From Anolis sagrei (taxonomy: Eukaryota > Chordata > Lepidosauria > Squamata > Anolidae), in NCBI RefSeq assembly GCF_037176765.1, contig NC_090023.1, forward strand, positions 198,052,006 through 198,116,005: a stretch of DNA of 64,000 nt, written 5' to 3'. How positions within the stretch are numbered: the stretch's first letter is position 1; each line of letters begins with the position of its first letter. The translations under genes and the position numbers were made by a program. Shown piece by piece: positions 23,241 to 34,680 of the stretch. A model generated the notes under the pieces. The model ran no database searches. It saw only the letters and a list, made by a program, of their open reading frames with translations, and was not told where the DNA came from.

Positions 23241-23374
23241 CAGTGATTCTCAACCTGGGGTCCCCAGATGTTTTTGGCCTACAATTCCCAGAAATCCTAA
23301 CAGCTGGTAAACTGGCTGGGATTTCTGGGAGTTGTAGGCCAAAACACCTGGGGACCCCAGGTTGAGAAGCACTG
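23241..23374. mobile_element. hAT-type MITE, 134 bp, palindromic
   Basis: Terminal repeats start CAGTGATTCTCAACCTGGGG and mirror at the right end; the arms pair for most of the length (ttctgggagttgtaggcc and complement). An 8-bp duplication CTCTACT(T/C) flanks it at 23233-23240 and 23375-23382, as for hAT elements. Second copy at 57745-57879. Confidence 0.85.
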
Positions 23375-23704
23375 CTCTACTCACTATTCTAACTTTGAAG
23401 GAGATCACCAAGCAATTAGCAAAAGAACATCAGGTGTTTCCAACTCTCAGCAATAAAACAATAAGGGCAAGGAAACACTCCTTATCTGTGCCCTCTGACA
23501 TTAGACAGATGCAAAGTAGGTCAGGAAATGTGGTCAAGCAACATAACAGTATCCTTAGGATGGCAATGGTTATTCAAGAGGAAAAATACATAAACTAGGG
23601 GAGGTGGTAGCAATTTGCTTTTGCCTGAACTATTGGGAAGGGCAAGCTTCTATCCCTACTTTCCTCTCCCTACTGATGAGTTAATGGGATATGAGTTAAT
23701 TCAA

Positions 23705-23785
23705 CAACAACAACACTTTATTTGTATCCCACCCTATCTCCCCGTGAGGACTTAGGGCAGTTTAAAAGTATTCATTCACTCTAAA
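23705..23785 (-). mobile_element. L2-type LINE 3' terminal fragment
   Basis: A short 3' end (acaacaacaacactttattt, cccaccctatctccccgtga) read on the minus strand. Confidence 0.5.
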
Positions 23786-24151
23786 TTCAGTTTATAGCAA
23801 TTGATGCAAGCTGAGGAAAAAAGTGGGAGGAAGGATGAAATGGGGACATTTTAAAAGCACCTTAAAAAGTGGGATGGTACAAGATGAATTGGAACTCTCC
23901 CCACCAAACTGTGTATATGGGTGTGCTTACCTCCTCCAAAGTTAGAATGCCAAAATTAGGAATATCTTTCCCTCATTCTTCTATTACAACTGCCCTTAGA
24001 CAATTCTACTGAACTGTAGGTTTGCATGCATTCTTCTTCTGGGTATATTCAGATTAATGGCTCATACTGTGGACAAGTGTCTCCGAGATGGGTGTAGTTC
24101 TTACTCTTAAAACTTTGATATCCACAAGAGTAAATCCCATCTTCAGTTCTA

Positions 24152-24923
24152 TGAGGGTTATCTGGAAAGTAAGGTTACAACATTTTTTAAAATACAAAAA
24201 ATGAATGCATTTTAATAACACTTACATGGATTATGGCATAGGTATTACATTATTTTTCCACATAATCACCATTCAGTTTAATACATTTTGTCATCCGTGG
24301 GATGAGTTTTTGTCATAGAAGTTTCTCTCCACCTTTTTCAGCCAGTTTGTCACTTCGATTTTCACCTCATCATCATTGGAAAAGTGTTTTCCACCAAGGT
24401 GTTCCTTCAATGTAGTGAACAGATGAAAGTCACTGGGTGTGAGATTGGGGCTGTGAGAGGGGTGGCTTAAAACATCCCAACCAAATGAAGTAAATAACTC
24501 TTGTGTTGCATGAGCGGTGTGTGGATGCACATTGTCACAAAGGAGACAGACTCCCACTATCAGCATCTCACGACATTTGTTTTGGATGACTCTGTGAATT
24601 TCTTCATGGTCTCTCAATATATTCCATATCTATTTTGTCACATGCTGTCTCGACATTACGTCCTCTCTATAAAAGGAAATGATTTCGCGATGAATCGCAG
24701 CGGCGTTCATGCGCTTAGCATTTAGGTACCATATTACAGTGCAAACTTTGCACTTGGAGGGAAACAAAATGAGGGCGCCCATCTCTAACCTGGCAGTCGA
24801 TGAGCTACTGATGACTGGAACTGCTCGTTTGCTTCCGTTACACGGCAGTGATACCAACTTCCCCCGCAAAAATTCCCTGTGAGAGCTACGTGCCTTGTAA
24901 CCTTACTTTCTGGCTAACCCTTG
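24152..24923 (-). mobile_element. Mariner element, internally deleted (copy A)
   Basis: 772 bp between TA dinucleotides at 24150-24151 and 24924-24925, with about 28-bp terminal inverted repeats (gagggttatctggaaagtaa). The minus-strand transposase remnants give an N-terminal helix-turn-helix part (CKVCTVIWYLNAKRMNAAAIHREI..FYREDVMSRQHVTKW) and a C-terminal catalytic part (LLCDNVHPHTA ... SPNLTPSDFHLF) with 34 residues between the two aspartates, the D34D signature of mariner. The segment carrying the first catalytic aspartate (about 160 residues expected) is missing and stops are present, so it is non-autonomous. The same deletion junction occurs in copy B. Confidence 0.9.
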
Positions 24924-24971
24924 TAATTCAGAAAAAAAAAACAGCTTTGAATACTGAAGATCTAGTTAATA

Positions 24972-25299
24972 GGCATGGGCAATCCATGGTTCTAAATGGT
25001 TCTAAAGTACTTACAAAACTAGAGGGCACTGGTGCTTTTCTACAGTGTTGCTAAAGTTCTGGTGGTGAAAATTTCAGAATGCTAACAAAACTTGCAAAAT
25101 TTCATTATAAATGCCAGTTCCTAATTGGTTCTGTCATAAAAATAGCCAATAATGAAATAATAATGAAATTTTGAAGGTATTGTTAGAGTTCTGAAATTTT
25201 CACCACCAGAACTTTAGCAGCACTGTAGAAGCAAAGCACCAGCACCCTCTAGTTTTGTAAGTACTTTACAACCATTTAGAACCATGGATTGCCCATGCC
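24972..25299. repeat. 328-bp foldback (long inverted repeat)
   Basis: The left end GGCATGGGCAATCCATGGTT pairs with the right end of the same element, and the arms stay complementary for roughly 140 bp each (taaagttctggtggtgaaaa against its mirror at about 25190), around a short central spacer near 25115-25160. No target duplication or coding content. It lies 49 bp from mariner copy A and just left of another palindromic MITE. Confidence 0.85.
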
Positions 25300-25309
25300 G
25301 AACATTGGC

Positions 25310-25422
25310 CCCATCTACACTGCCATATAATGCAGTTTATCTGCATTGGACCGCAATGTTTGAATCTTTACTGGCCATATAATGCAGTTTCAAACTGCAT
25401 TATATAGCAGTATAGATGGGGC
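25310..25422. repeat. Short palindromic MITE (ATAATGCAG variant)
   Basis: Ends ccccatctacactgccatat and the mirrored atagcagtatagatgggg. Same subtype as 50109-50176. Confidence 0.75.
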
Positions 25423-25424
25423 AA

Positions 25425-26610
25425 TTGAGTGCATCAGTTGACTGTGACATAGGAAAGTTTGTTAGCAAAAGTGTAGACAAGGACTGTGCTTTATGAATGT
25501 ATGTGACAGGAGAAAGTGTAGACTTTGATGTCATATTTGTGGGGAGCAGGACAGGGATGGTGTTCTTTAGACTATAATAAACAATAATTTTTACAAAGTA
25601 TATTGGAATTTTCTGAACAATCTCCCTCCCAGGAAACCCTCCTTTGCAATATTTCTTTAGATTTAAGAAATAATAATTGTTTGGGCAGCCTTTCGGAAAA
25701 GAGAACTTGGTGAGTTATGCTGAAGAAGAATGAATATAATGACATGCTGATGCTATCCATAACTGAGCAGTGAGAGGAAGGTGTAACATTATCCTACAGC
25801 TGCTCAGTTATTGATGGCTTTAGCATGTCATTATACTGACAGTTTAAAAAAGTAACTCACCCAGCTCTGTCAAAAAAGGCACAGCTCAGTTGATGAGTTT
25901 CTATAGAGAACACTTTGAGAACCACCATTTCAGCATGATTTCCGCTATAGTGACTCAAGTGTTAAATATATCAAACTGAAGCCATAATGATCCCTCATTT
26001 GTAACTGAAACCCCCAGAGCAACACTTAATAACAGAAAAGGCACATAAAATTGATATTTGATGTTTGTTGCCATCCAAGTACCATCAAAAACATTGTTTG
26101 GATAATGGTTGCTATTGTGGAAATGAAGGCCCTTGTCATACATTTCCAAATTGGCTCTCTCCATTGTTCACCTTCCTTCTGAATTATTGTTATTATTGCC
26201 AGAATATGCAGTTGCTAAATATATGCCTATAGCATTATATTGTTTCAGGGCCTGACATTGTGCAACTAACAGTGATTATGTATGCTGTGTTAATATCCTT
26301 GCAATGTATGATTTGGTGCTGTTAACAGCACGTTTCTATAACACTGTGTAGACCAAATCGATGTGTGTGTAGGAGGCTGCCTAGTTCTAGAAATAATAGA
26401 CTTTTTATTCTTTGCATTAAGTAGACGGCAATGTGTTTATCACTCAGAGGAAAAACCCTGCTTATTCTCTGCTTCTTTTTCTGACCGCTGGGCCTTTTCA
26501 GTTTATTTCTGGAGGCCTTTGTATATCCCTTTGTGGTTTTTAAAAAATTCCCCATAGAACAGAAACTTGACTTTGGATGCCGGGGATACATTACTGTTGT
26601 TATTAAATCA
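25425..26610. other. No gene recognised
   Basis: About 1.2 kb without a supported feature. Confidence 0.35.
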
Positions 26611-26611
26611 T

Positions 26612-26850
26612 TTGTTCTTGTTGACGTGTGCCTTCAAGTTGCTTCTGACCTATGGCACCCCTAAAGTGAATCAATCACAAGGTTTTCTTGGCAATATTTG
26701 TTCGGAAGAGGCTTGCCATTGCCTTTCTCTGAGGGTAAAAGAATGTTACTTGCTCAAGGTCACCCAATGGGTTTTCTGACCGAGTGGGGATTTGAACAGT
26801 GCTCTTCAGATTCAAGTACTCAAACCACTTCATCATGCAGGCTCACCCGT
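26612..26850 (-). repeat. CORE/MIR-like tRNA SINE
   Basis: Read on the minus strand: a tRNA-like head at the right (ggatttgaacagtgctc is the complement of the B-box region), a core with tgaccttgagcaagtaac (the gaccttgggcaagtcac theme of CORE-SINEs), and a tail ending ggcacacgtcaacaag at the left. Family assignment by recall. Confidence 0.65.
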
Positions 26851-27254
26851 ATTTTTGATATCATACTTGATGCGTGTTTGGAAGGGATAGATAACCCATA
26901 GTAAGGAAGTCACCGCACAAATTAGCAAAATATATAATCTCAGCATACTTTGATCATATTGGAAGGCTTGAAAAAATTCCTTCCTGGTGTGTGCTTGAAA
27001 AGGAAGCAAGGAAGTCTAGAAAAAATTGATTGTGTCTTTGAAGGCTCTTCTAGTAATACAGTTATACTTCTGCACAATAGTCTGAAAGGCTTGATTAGGT
27101 GAAGCTAAACCACATATATTTAATCACTAAAACTGAACAGTACTGTGTCTTCTCTCTCTTGACCCATCTTCATTTTTGGTAGAACTTCTTATTTAGAGGT
27201 ATTGATGGTCCAGCTGCACCTTCAGAGAACTACAATCCCTAGTACAATACACTG

Positions 27255-28057
27255 TTGTTGTTTATTCGTTCAGTCGCTCCCAACCCTTCGTGACTACATG
27301 AACCAGCCCATGCCAGAGCTCCCTGTTGGCCATCGCCACCCCCAGCTCCTTCAAAGTCAAGTCAGTCACTTCAAGGATACCATCCATCCACCTTGCCCTT
27401 GGTCGGCCCCTCTTCCTTTTTCCTTCCATTTTCCCCAGCATAACTGTCTTCTCTAATCCTACCTGTCTTCTCATTATGTGGCCAAAGTACTTCATCTTTA
27501 TGGCTAATAGCCTTCCCTCCAGTGAGCAGCTGGGCTTGATTTCCTGAAGTATGGACTGGTTGGATCTTCTCATGGTCCAAGGCACTCCCAGAATTTTCCT
27601 CCAACACCACAGTTCAAAAGTGTCTATCTTCCTTCGCCCATCCTTCCTTATGGTCCAGTTCTCGTATCCATAGGTTACTATGTGGAATACCACTGCTTTG
27701 ACTATGCGGGTCTTTATTTCCAGTGTGATGTCTCTACTCTTCACTATTTTATCGAGATTGGTCATTGCTCTCCTCCCAAGAAGTAAATGTCTTCTGATTT
27801 CATGGCCGCAGTCAGCGTCTGCAGTAATCTTTGTACCTAGAAATCCAAAGTCTGTCAATGCCTTCACATTTTCTCCCTCTATTTGCTTGTTATAAATCAT
27901 AATTTTGGCTGCCATAATTTTGGTTTTTTAAATGTTTAACTGCAACCCAGCTTTCGTATTTTCTTCTTTCACCTTGGTTAGAAGGCTCCTCAGCTCCTCC
28001 TTGCTATCAGCCATCAAAGTGGTATCATCTGCATATTTAAGGCTGTTAATGTTTCTT
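27255..28057 (-). mobile_element. RTE-BovB LINE, 5'-truncated copy
   Basis: A 217-codon minus-strand frame (27262-27915) encodes the BovB ORF2 C-terminus: FLGTKITADADCGHEIRRHLLLGRRAM, WCWRKILGVPWTMRRSNQSILQEI, KYFGHIMRRQ, KMEGKRKRGRPRARWMDGI. The upstream part to 28057 carries the YADDT region in broken form. Direct repeats CAATACACTG at 27245-27254 and 28058-28067 fix the insertion. It landed in a palindromic MITE whose right half follows (28068-28265). Confidence 0.9.
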
Positions 28058-28067
28058 CAATACACTG

Positions 28068-28265
28068 CTATAGCACTATTATTTCACTTTAATGGCCATT
28101 ATACATTCTGTGGGATTCTGGGATTGCAGTTTTGTGAGGCTCAAGAGATCTCTGACTGAGAATTCTAAATACCCTTCCCCAAACTACAAATACCACCATT
28201 CCTTACAATGTTGCCATGGCAGTTAAAGTTGGAATAGTAGTGCCATAACAGTGTGGTGTGATGGA
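28068..28265. repeat. Palindromic MITE remnant flanking a BovB insertion
   Basis: Arms ttctgtgggattctgggatt ... ccatggcagttaaagt resemble the family at 4228-4705. The part left of the BovB copy is about 27200-27254. Confidence 0.45.
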
Positions 28266-28365
28266 CTCAACAACCCTCCTCTAACTAAGCACTAGAGATA
28301 TATTCAAGAGAGAGATGGTTAATTCCAATTCTGGTTTAAAAATCAGTGTGAAATTGTAAAATGTA

Positions 28366-29168
28366 CGAGGGTTATCTGGAAAGTAAGGTTACAAGGCATG
28401 TAGCTCTCGTGGGGAATTTTCACGGGGGAAGTTGGTATCACTGCCGTGTAGTGGGAAGCCAGCGGAAGTGAATGAACAATGCCAGTCATCAGTAGCCCAT
28501 CAACTGGCATTGTGGTGAAGGTTAGAGATGGGCGCCCTCATTCCGTTTCCCTCCAAGTGTGAAGTTCGCACTGTAATATGCTATCTAAATGCTAAGGGCA
28601 TGAATGTCATTGTGAATCATCGCAAAATCATTTCAGTTTATGGAGAGGACATAATGTCAAGACAGCATGTGACAAAATGGGTATGAAATATACTGTGAGA
28701 CCATGAAGGAACTTCGCAGAGCCATCCAAAACAAACGTTGTAGGTTGCTGATAGCGGGAGTCTGTCTCCTTCATGACAATGTGTGTCAGCACACCGCTCA
28801 TGCAACACAAGAGTTGTTGACTTCATTTGGTTGGGATGTTTTAAGCCCCCACCCCCATCCCCAATCTCACATACAGTGACTATCATCTCTTCACTAAACT
28901 GAAGGAACACCTTAGTAGAAAACACTTTTCCAATGACGATAAGGTGAAAATCAAAGTGACCAACTGGCTGAAAAAGGTGGAGAGAAACTTCTATGACACA
29001 GGCATCAAAAACTCGTCCCACAGATGACAAAATTTATTGAACTGAATGGTGATTATGTGGAAAAATAATGCAGTACCTATGCTACAATCCATGTAAGTTT
29101 TATTAAAATATATTCATTCTTTGTATTTTTTAAAAAATCTTGTAACCTTACTTTCCGGACAACCCTCG
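28366..29168 (+). mobile_element. Mariner element, internally deleted (copy B)
   Basis: 803 bp flanked by TA (28364-28365; 29169-29170). Both terminal repeats are clear (cgagggttatctggaaagta; ttccggacaaccctcg). Plus-strand remnants parallel copy A: CEVRTVICYLNAKGMN, EDIMSRQHVTKW, then directly the region before GVCLLHDNVCQHTAHATQELLTSFGWDV, with a frameshift after it. The deletion joins the same two points of the transposase as in copy A (about 28670-28690), so both derive from an already deleted ancestor moved in trans. Confidence 0.9.
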
Positions 29169-29174
29169 TACTTC

Positions 29175-30320
29175 CACTGTTTCAAAACCTCCCTTTGAAA
29201 AAAGGCTCTTTTTTCTTTAACTTGCAGACACTGAAATAATATTTGAAAAAGCAATAATATTTACTTTGTAAGGACAACCTTTAGACCACCTTGAAGAAGT
29301 TTTTTGAAATGAAAAACTCTGTTTTGATCTGGAAATTAGTCCATAAGATGAGGATCAGAAAATATCATTTTGGAATAAATACCTATCAAATTATGCACAT
29401 ACTTGGTCGAGCGTTTATATTTTCTCTGACATATGTAATCTACCAATATAAACTAGTTTTAATAACCACTTGAATTAGTATGTACTTGCAAATACCAAAA
29501 ATGTACTAGCAACAGTTAGTCATAGCTTTCTGATGGAGTGTTATTAGTGACAGGTAATGCTCATCCATGCAAAATGGACATTAGGATAGGATGTAGGTTA
29601 CCTTATATAGACATAAAATGTGCTTTAGATGTCTTCAGTGGTGACTGTTATCTTGCATGTGTTTAATATGGTTCTGCTTTTAGTTTAAACGTGCTATCCA
29701 AGGTTCTGTACTTTGGACAGCTCAGATGTTTGTATGGCTCCTTTAAAATCCAGAATGGTTTCCTCACCCTTCTGATGAAGAAACCAACAAATGCCATCAA
29801 AGTTATCATAAATCGAGCAGCTACATGGCTGTTCTGCCCCCACACCACCCAACTGTTTGAAAGGTGAACTGATTGTGCAGGGAACAGATGGAGGGTGCTT
29901 AGACAAACAGTCAACGAGGATTTAATAACTGATAAAGGCTTCAAGCCCTTTCTCCTCCCAGGTCTGACTGGCAAAGTCCTCGAAAAATAAAGTATTTGAG
30001 AGAGAAGCTCTAAATTACATATATATTCCCTGATGTTCTTTCTTTTGTTGGAGTCTGTCTGCCTCTAGAGTGATTCTGATATTTGACTTGACTTTGTAAT
30101 AACTCTGACTTGAGTCCGACGTGACTCCATCTGTGATGTGCTATTTTGTGGATCTTCCTAGTCTTCCTCTCTTCTCACCTTCTACTTGTAAAATGGTTGA
30201 TTTTCCGAGGAACAAGAGGGTTTTACCTGAGGCTCCACCCTTGAGAGGATTCTTAAAGGGGAAAGGAGGAGGTGGCTTAAAGGGAAAGGGGTTATCTAGA
30301 CTGACCCCCTTCAAAACTGT
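29175..30320. other. No gene recognised
   Basis: No supported gene or repeat; frames of 60-103 codons on both strands lack family motifs. Confidence 0.35.
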
Positions 30321-30321
30321 A

Positions 30322-30353
<32 letters not shown>
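30321..30353. repeat. (AAT)n microsatellite
   Basis: Eleven aat units at the 3' boundary of the L2 copy that follows. Confidence 0.9.
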
Positions 30354-30354
<1 letters not shown>

Positions 30355-30414
30355 CTTTATTAATACCCTGCCACCATCTCCTCAAAGGGACTTGGGGCAG
30401 CTTACATGAGGCCA
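30354..30414 (-). mobile_element. L2-type LINE 3' terminus (left of BovB insertion)
   Basis: Terminal block tctttattaataccctgcca ... gggacttggggcagctta of an L2 whose body resumes at 31542. Confidence 0.7.
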
Positions 30415-31541
30415 GGATAATGGAGAAAGGCAGGGAGTTTCAGAAAAACATCTACTTCTGCTTCATTGACTATTCTAAAGCCTTTGACTGTGTGGATCAT
30501 AATAAATTGTGGCAAGTTCTTAGTGGGATGGGCATCCCAAGCCACCTTGTCTCTCTCCTGAGGAATCTGTACAAGGACCAAGTAGCAACAGTAAGAACTG
30601 ACCACGGAACAACAGACTGGTTCAAGATTGGGAAAGGCGTACGGCAAGGCTGCATCCTCTCACCCAACCTTTTTAACTTGTATGCAGAACACATCATGCG
30701 ATGTGCAGGGCTGGATGAATGCAAAGCTGGGTTGAAAATTGCTGGAAGAAACATTAACAACCTTAGATATGCAGATGACACCACTCTGATGGCCGAAAGC
30801 GAGGAGGAGCTGAGGAGCCTTCTAATCAGGGCGAAAGAAGAAAGCGCAAAAGCCGGGTTGCAGCTAAACGTAAAAAAAACCAAGATTATGGCAACAAGAA
30901 TGATTGACAACTGGAAAATAGAGGGAGAAAATGTGGAGGCCGTGACAGACTTTGTATTTCTAGGCGCAAAGATTACTGCAGATGCAGACTGTAGCCAGGA
31001 AATCAGAAGACGCTTACTTCTTGGGAGGAGAGCAATGTCCAATCTTGATAAAATAGTAAAGAGTAGAGACATCAGACTGGCAACAAAGATCCGCCTAGTC
31101 AAAGCCATGGTATTCCCTGTAGTCACCTACGGATGTGAGAGCTGGACCTTAGGGAAGGCTGAGCGAAGGAAGATCGATGCTTTTGAGCTGTGGTGTTGGA
31201 GGAAAGTTCTGAGAGTGCCTTGGACTGCGAGAAGATCCAACCAGTCCATCCTCCAGGAAATAAAGCCCGACTGCTCACTGGAGGGAAAGATACTAGAGAC
31301 AAAGTTGAAGTACTTTGGCCACATCATGAGGAGACAGGAAAGCCTAGAGAAGACAATTATGCTGGGGAAAGTGGAAGGCAAAAGGAAGAGGGGCCGACCA
31401 AGGGCAAGATGGATGGATGGCATCCTTGAAGTGACCGGACTGACCTTGAGGGAGCTGGGGGTGGTAACGGCCAACAGGGAGCTCTGGCGTGGGCTGGTCC
31501 ATGAGGTCATGAAGAGTCGGAGACGACTTAACGAATGAACA
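30415..31541 (+). mobile_element. RTE-BovB LINE with long open RT frame
   Basis: An uninterrupted 372-codon frame (30420-31538) covers the second half of the BovB reverse transcriptase: motif A FIDYSKAFDCVDH (about residues 15-27), motif B GVRQGCILSP (72-81), motif C RYADDTTL (116-123), then the BovB-specific C-terminus (TYGCESWTL, FELWCWRKVLRVPWTARRSNQSILQEI, KYFGHIMRR, RKRGRPRARWMDGI, VMKSRRRLNE). A complete BovB ORF2 has about 1,000 residues with an N-terminal AP-endonuclease; this copy lacks the endonuclease and the RT N-terminus, so it cannot mobilise itself. Exact 11-bp repeats ACATGAGGCCA (30404-30414 and 31542-31552) show insertion as a truncated copy into an L2. The open frame implies a relatively recent insertion. 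Confidence 0.95.
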
Positions 31542-32275
31542 ACATGAGGCCAAGTCCATCAAATACAAATGCAACAGTACATCAACAAAGCAAGCAAGCA
31601 AATAAAACAATATAAATAATATAACTAAACATATAAGCAATAACACACAAGAGATTTAAAACACTATGGAAGGGCCAGATGTAATAGATTAAAATTTTAA
31701 AACACTGGGCGTGTACAGAGTAGGGTATGTCTAGACATGGGGGTTTTAGAGAGTGATGTAGGGAGATCAATCCAATGGATAAAGTGCTTCAGAGGACATA
31801 TAGAAGGAAATTGGTAGATCGGGCATTATTTCCTTTATTCAGGTAAGGCACACTGGAACAGCCATGTTTTCAAGCTCCTCCTAAAGACTGCCAAAGTGGG
31901 GGCTTGTCTGATATCTTTAAGGAGTGAGTTCCAGAGGGGGCCACCATAGAGAAGGCCCTCTTCCTTGTCCCCACCAATTGCGCCTGCGAAGGGGAGCGAC
32001 AGCAGGGCCTCTCCAGATGATCAAAGAGATTGCGTGGGCTCGTAAACAGAAATGCGTTCATGCAGGTAAGCAGGTCCCAAACCGTTCAGGGCTTTGTAGG
32101 TAAGAACCTGCACATTGAATTGGGACCGGAAGATGAACAGCAGCCAATGGAGCTCCTTAAACAGGGGGGTTGACCGCTCCCTGTGAGTCACTCCAGTTAG
32201 TAATCTGGCTGCCGCCTGTTGGACCAATTGAAATTTCTGAGCCGTCTTCAAGGGCAGCCTCACGTAGAGTGCTAA
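31542..32275 (-). mobile_element. L2-type LINE, remainder
   Basis: Minus-strand frames: LPLKTAQKFQLVQQAAARLLTG (about 32200-32263), LHWLLFIFRSQFNVQVLTYKALNGLGPAYLHERI (about 32050-32150), QLVGTRKRAFSMVAPSG (about 31940-31990). 3' UTR at 31553-31860. Broken by frame changes; 5' end truncated near 32275. Confidence 0.8.
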
Positions 32276-32685
32276 TCCCCTCTAACTATAAAGGGCTTAA
32301 ATAAGGGCGAATAGCGAGAGTCTTTGTGGAAGCACGACAATGATAATATAATTAAAATACAACCCCTGTATCCGCAGGGTTCCTGAACTTTCCTTGGGAA
32401 TAGGATGCTGTGGATAATAGTGAAGTGAAGCCTAGTGAAATGAGTGACTTCTGCTAGAAGTCACCTTGGAGAATCTAAAAAATTCCTAGAGTAGTATTCT
32501 TGCTATGAATTGGCAAGATCCCAATTCATGGCTAGAGTATGGGATTTTTTTGGTAGAAACATATCATATAATCACCTGAAGAACCTAGAATATCCCTAGA
32601 GAGGATATATTTTGTTGGATTTGCATCAGTGCAACTGCAGGTACCAGACTTTGATTATTTTTATGAACATTATTTCTGAACTTCC
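32276..32685. other. No gene recognised
   Basis: A possible short MITE-like block (cctgtatccgcagggttcct) lies at about 32365-32395; nothing else assignable. Confidence 0.3.
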
Positions 32686-32687
32686 TG

Positions 32688-32878
32688 ACTGTGAGAGCTG
32701 TTCAGCAGTGGAACTCTCTGCCCCAGAGTGTGGTGGAGGCTCCTTCTTTGGAGGCTTTTAAACAGAGGCTGGATGGCCATCCGTTGAGGGTGCTTTGAAT
32801 GCAATTTTCCTGTTTCTTGGCAGGGGATTGGGCTGGATGGCCCACGAGGTCTATTCCAATTCTAGTATTCTATGATTC
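32688..32878 (+). mobile_element. CR1 LINE 3' end
   Basis: Encodes the CR1 ORF2 terminus (gttcagcagtggaactctct; ggaggcttttaaacagaggc) and ends in the CR1 terminal block (gatggcccacgaggtctatt ... tagtattctatgattctg). The 8-bp-like tail (attctatg/attctgag) fits CR1. Confidence 0.85.
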
Positions 32879-32879
32879 T

Positions 32880-33420
32880 GAGTTTGAGGGGGCTTGTAAA
32901 TATAAAACTTTGGAAAATGCCACTTGAGACTGACTACTGTTGGTGTAAACTTGAGCTCTTAGCAAAAGTCCCTCCTGCAAGCTACCTTGCCCCCCCCCCC
33001 CCCCCCGTTCTGAAATCCAAATTCTCTTGTCTTAATGGAACCTGTTACTGGGCAGGAAGGATCCCCTGTCTTCAAGATTTATGGAGCTATTTACATATAT
33101 TGCTGTGGAAAACTGTATATTTCCTTTGAAAGTGATGGATGGTGATGAACACGATGTAAATGAAAGACATGAGATAAAAAGCACACTTCTGCATACAGTT
33201 GCTCGTAAGTGGTTTTGTATTGGAAACCTGCAAGTTATTTTGCATCTCATTTTCCACCACAAATATGATAGTGTGAAAAAAAGCTACCCAGAAAGAGTGC
33301 TTTGTAATTGCATGTGATAGAACTCAAAAGACCATTTGACATAAACATATGTGGGGCAGATTATATTTGATTCATACATCGCTAGTGTGAACTGTACAGA
33401 AAAAGTTGAGGAAAGGGAAA
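32880..33420. other. No gene recognised; poly-C run
   Basis: Contains a C run at 32990-33006, then about 400 bp of unassigned sequence. Confidence 0.35.
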
Positions 33421-33425
33421 TTTGT

Positions 33426-34420
33426 TATTTATTTATTTATTTAGAACTTTTATATCCTGTTCTTCTCTACCTCCGTGGAGGGACTCAGAATGGCTAACAG
33501 CAAAATTCAATGCTATACAATAAATAATGTAATAAAACAACATACACAATAAATAAATTCTAAAATACATATAAAAGACAATTCATCAAGTTAAAGCCCC
33601 CGGTGTCGCAGTGGGTTAAACCCTTGTGCCGGCAGGACTGAAGACTGACAGGACACAGGTTCAAATCCGGGGAGAGGTGGATGAGCTCCCTCTATCAGCT
33701 CCAACTCCTCAAGCGGAGACATGAGAGAAGCCTCCCACAAGGATGATAAAACATCAAATCATCTGGGCGTCCCCTGGGCAACGTCCTTGCAGACGGCTAA
33801 TTCTCTCACACCAGAAGTGACTTGCAGTTTCTCAGGTCGCTCCTGACATGACAAAAAAATCAAGTTAAAAACATTATCCAAATCAATCCAAACGTTGTGG
33901 TCAAATAACTCTTAGTCTATACCGGATCATCCATCAATCTGCGAATGCCTGATTCCAAACCCAGGATTTTAGCTGCTTCCTGAAGGACAGGAGGGAGGGG
34001 GCAGACCTAATCTCACCGGGGAGAGAGTTCCATAGCTAGGGGGCCACCACAGAGAAGGCCCTGTCGCTTGTCCCCACCAAACGCGACTGCGAAGATCATG
34101 GGACTGAGAGCAGGGCCTGTCCGGAAGATCTTAAAGTCCTTGATGGTTTATAGGAGAAGATAAGTTTGGACAGGTAGATTAAAACCAGCACTTTGAATTG
34201 TACTCGGAAGCTGATTGGCAGCCAGTGGAGCTGGTGTAACATGGAAGTTGTGCGTTCCCTGTACCCTGCTCCTGTGAGCAACCTGGCTGCCGAGCGTTGG
34301 ACTAATTGGAGCTTCCGGGCAGTCTTCAGAGGCAATCCCATGTAGAGTGCATTGTAGTAGACTATTCGGGATGTAACCAGGGCGTGGACCACCGCGGCCA
34401 AGTTAGGGACTTGCTGCAAA
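33426..34420 (-). mobile_element. L2-type LINE with a nested SINE
   Basis: Minus-strand L2 with the 3' tail at (TTTA)n 33426-33442 and ORF2 pieces at 34096-34419 (VVHALVTSRIVYYNALYMGLPLKTARKLQLVQRSAARLLTG). The ACA SINE at 33596-33858 lies in its 3' UTR. The frame is open for 107 codons but broken beyond. The related block 34681-34915 lies 260 bp further and may be a separate insertion. Confidence 0.8.
33596..33858 (+). repeat. ACA-type SINE inside an L2
   Basis: Head gcccccggtgtcgcagtggg, body, poly-A tail. Exact 11-bp repeats ATCAAGTTAAA at 33585-33595 and 33859-33869 show insertion into the L2. Confidence 0.92.
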
Positions 34421-34680
34421 CAATTATATCAGTTTTGTACCACTGCAATTGTCATAGTTCTATCTGAAGGAATCTTGGGATTGTAGTCTAGATTGGTGGA
34501 CTTGAACTCTATACTGCACAATCTTGTTGGATTTAAACTGGTCCTCTGAACATCAGTAGCACTTCTGAATTATCTATATCATTAAAATTAAAATTGGAAG
34601 TAATGCTGGGATATGAACGAAAAGGTGATAGTGGTGTTTGTGGAAGGACATACGAGCAGACTTAAAGAAATGTAAAGTGC

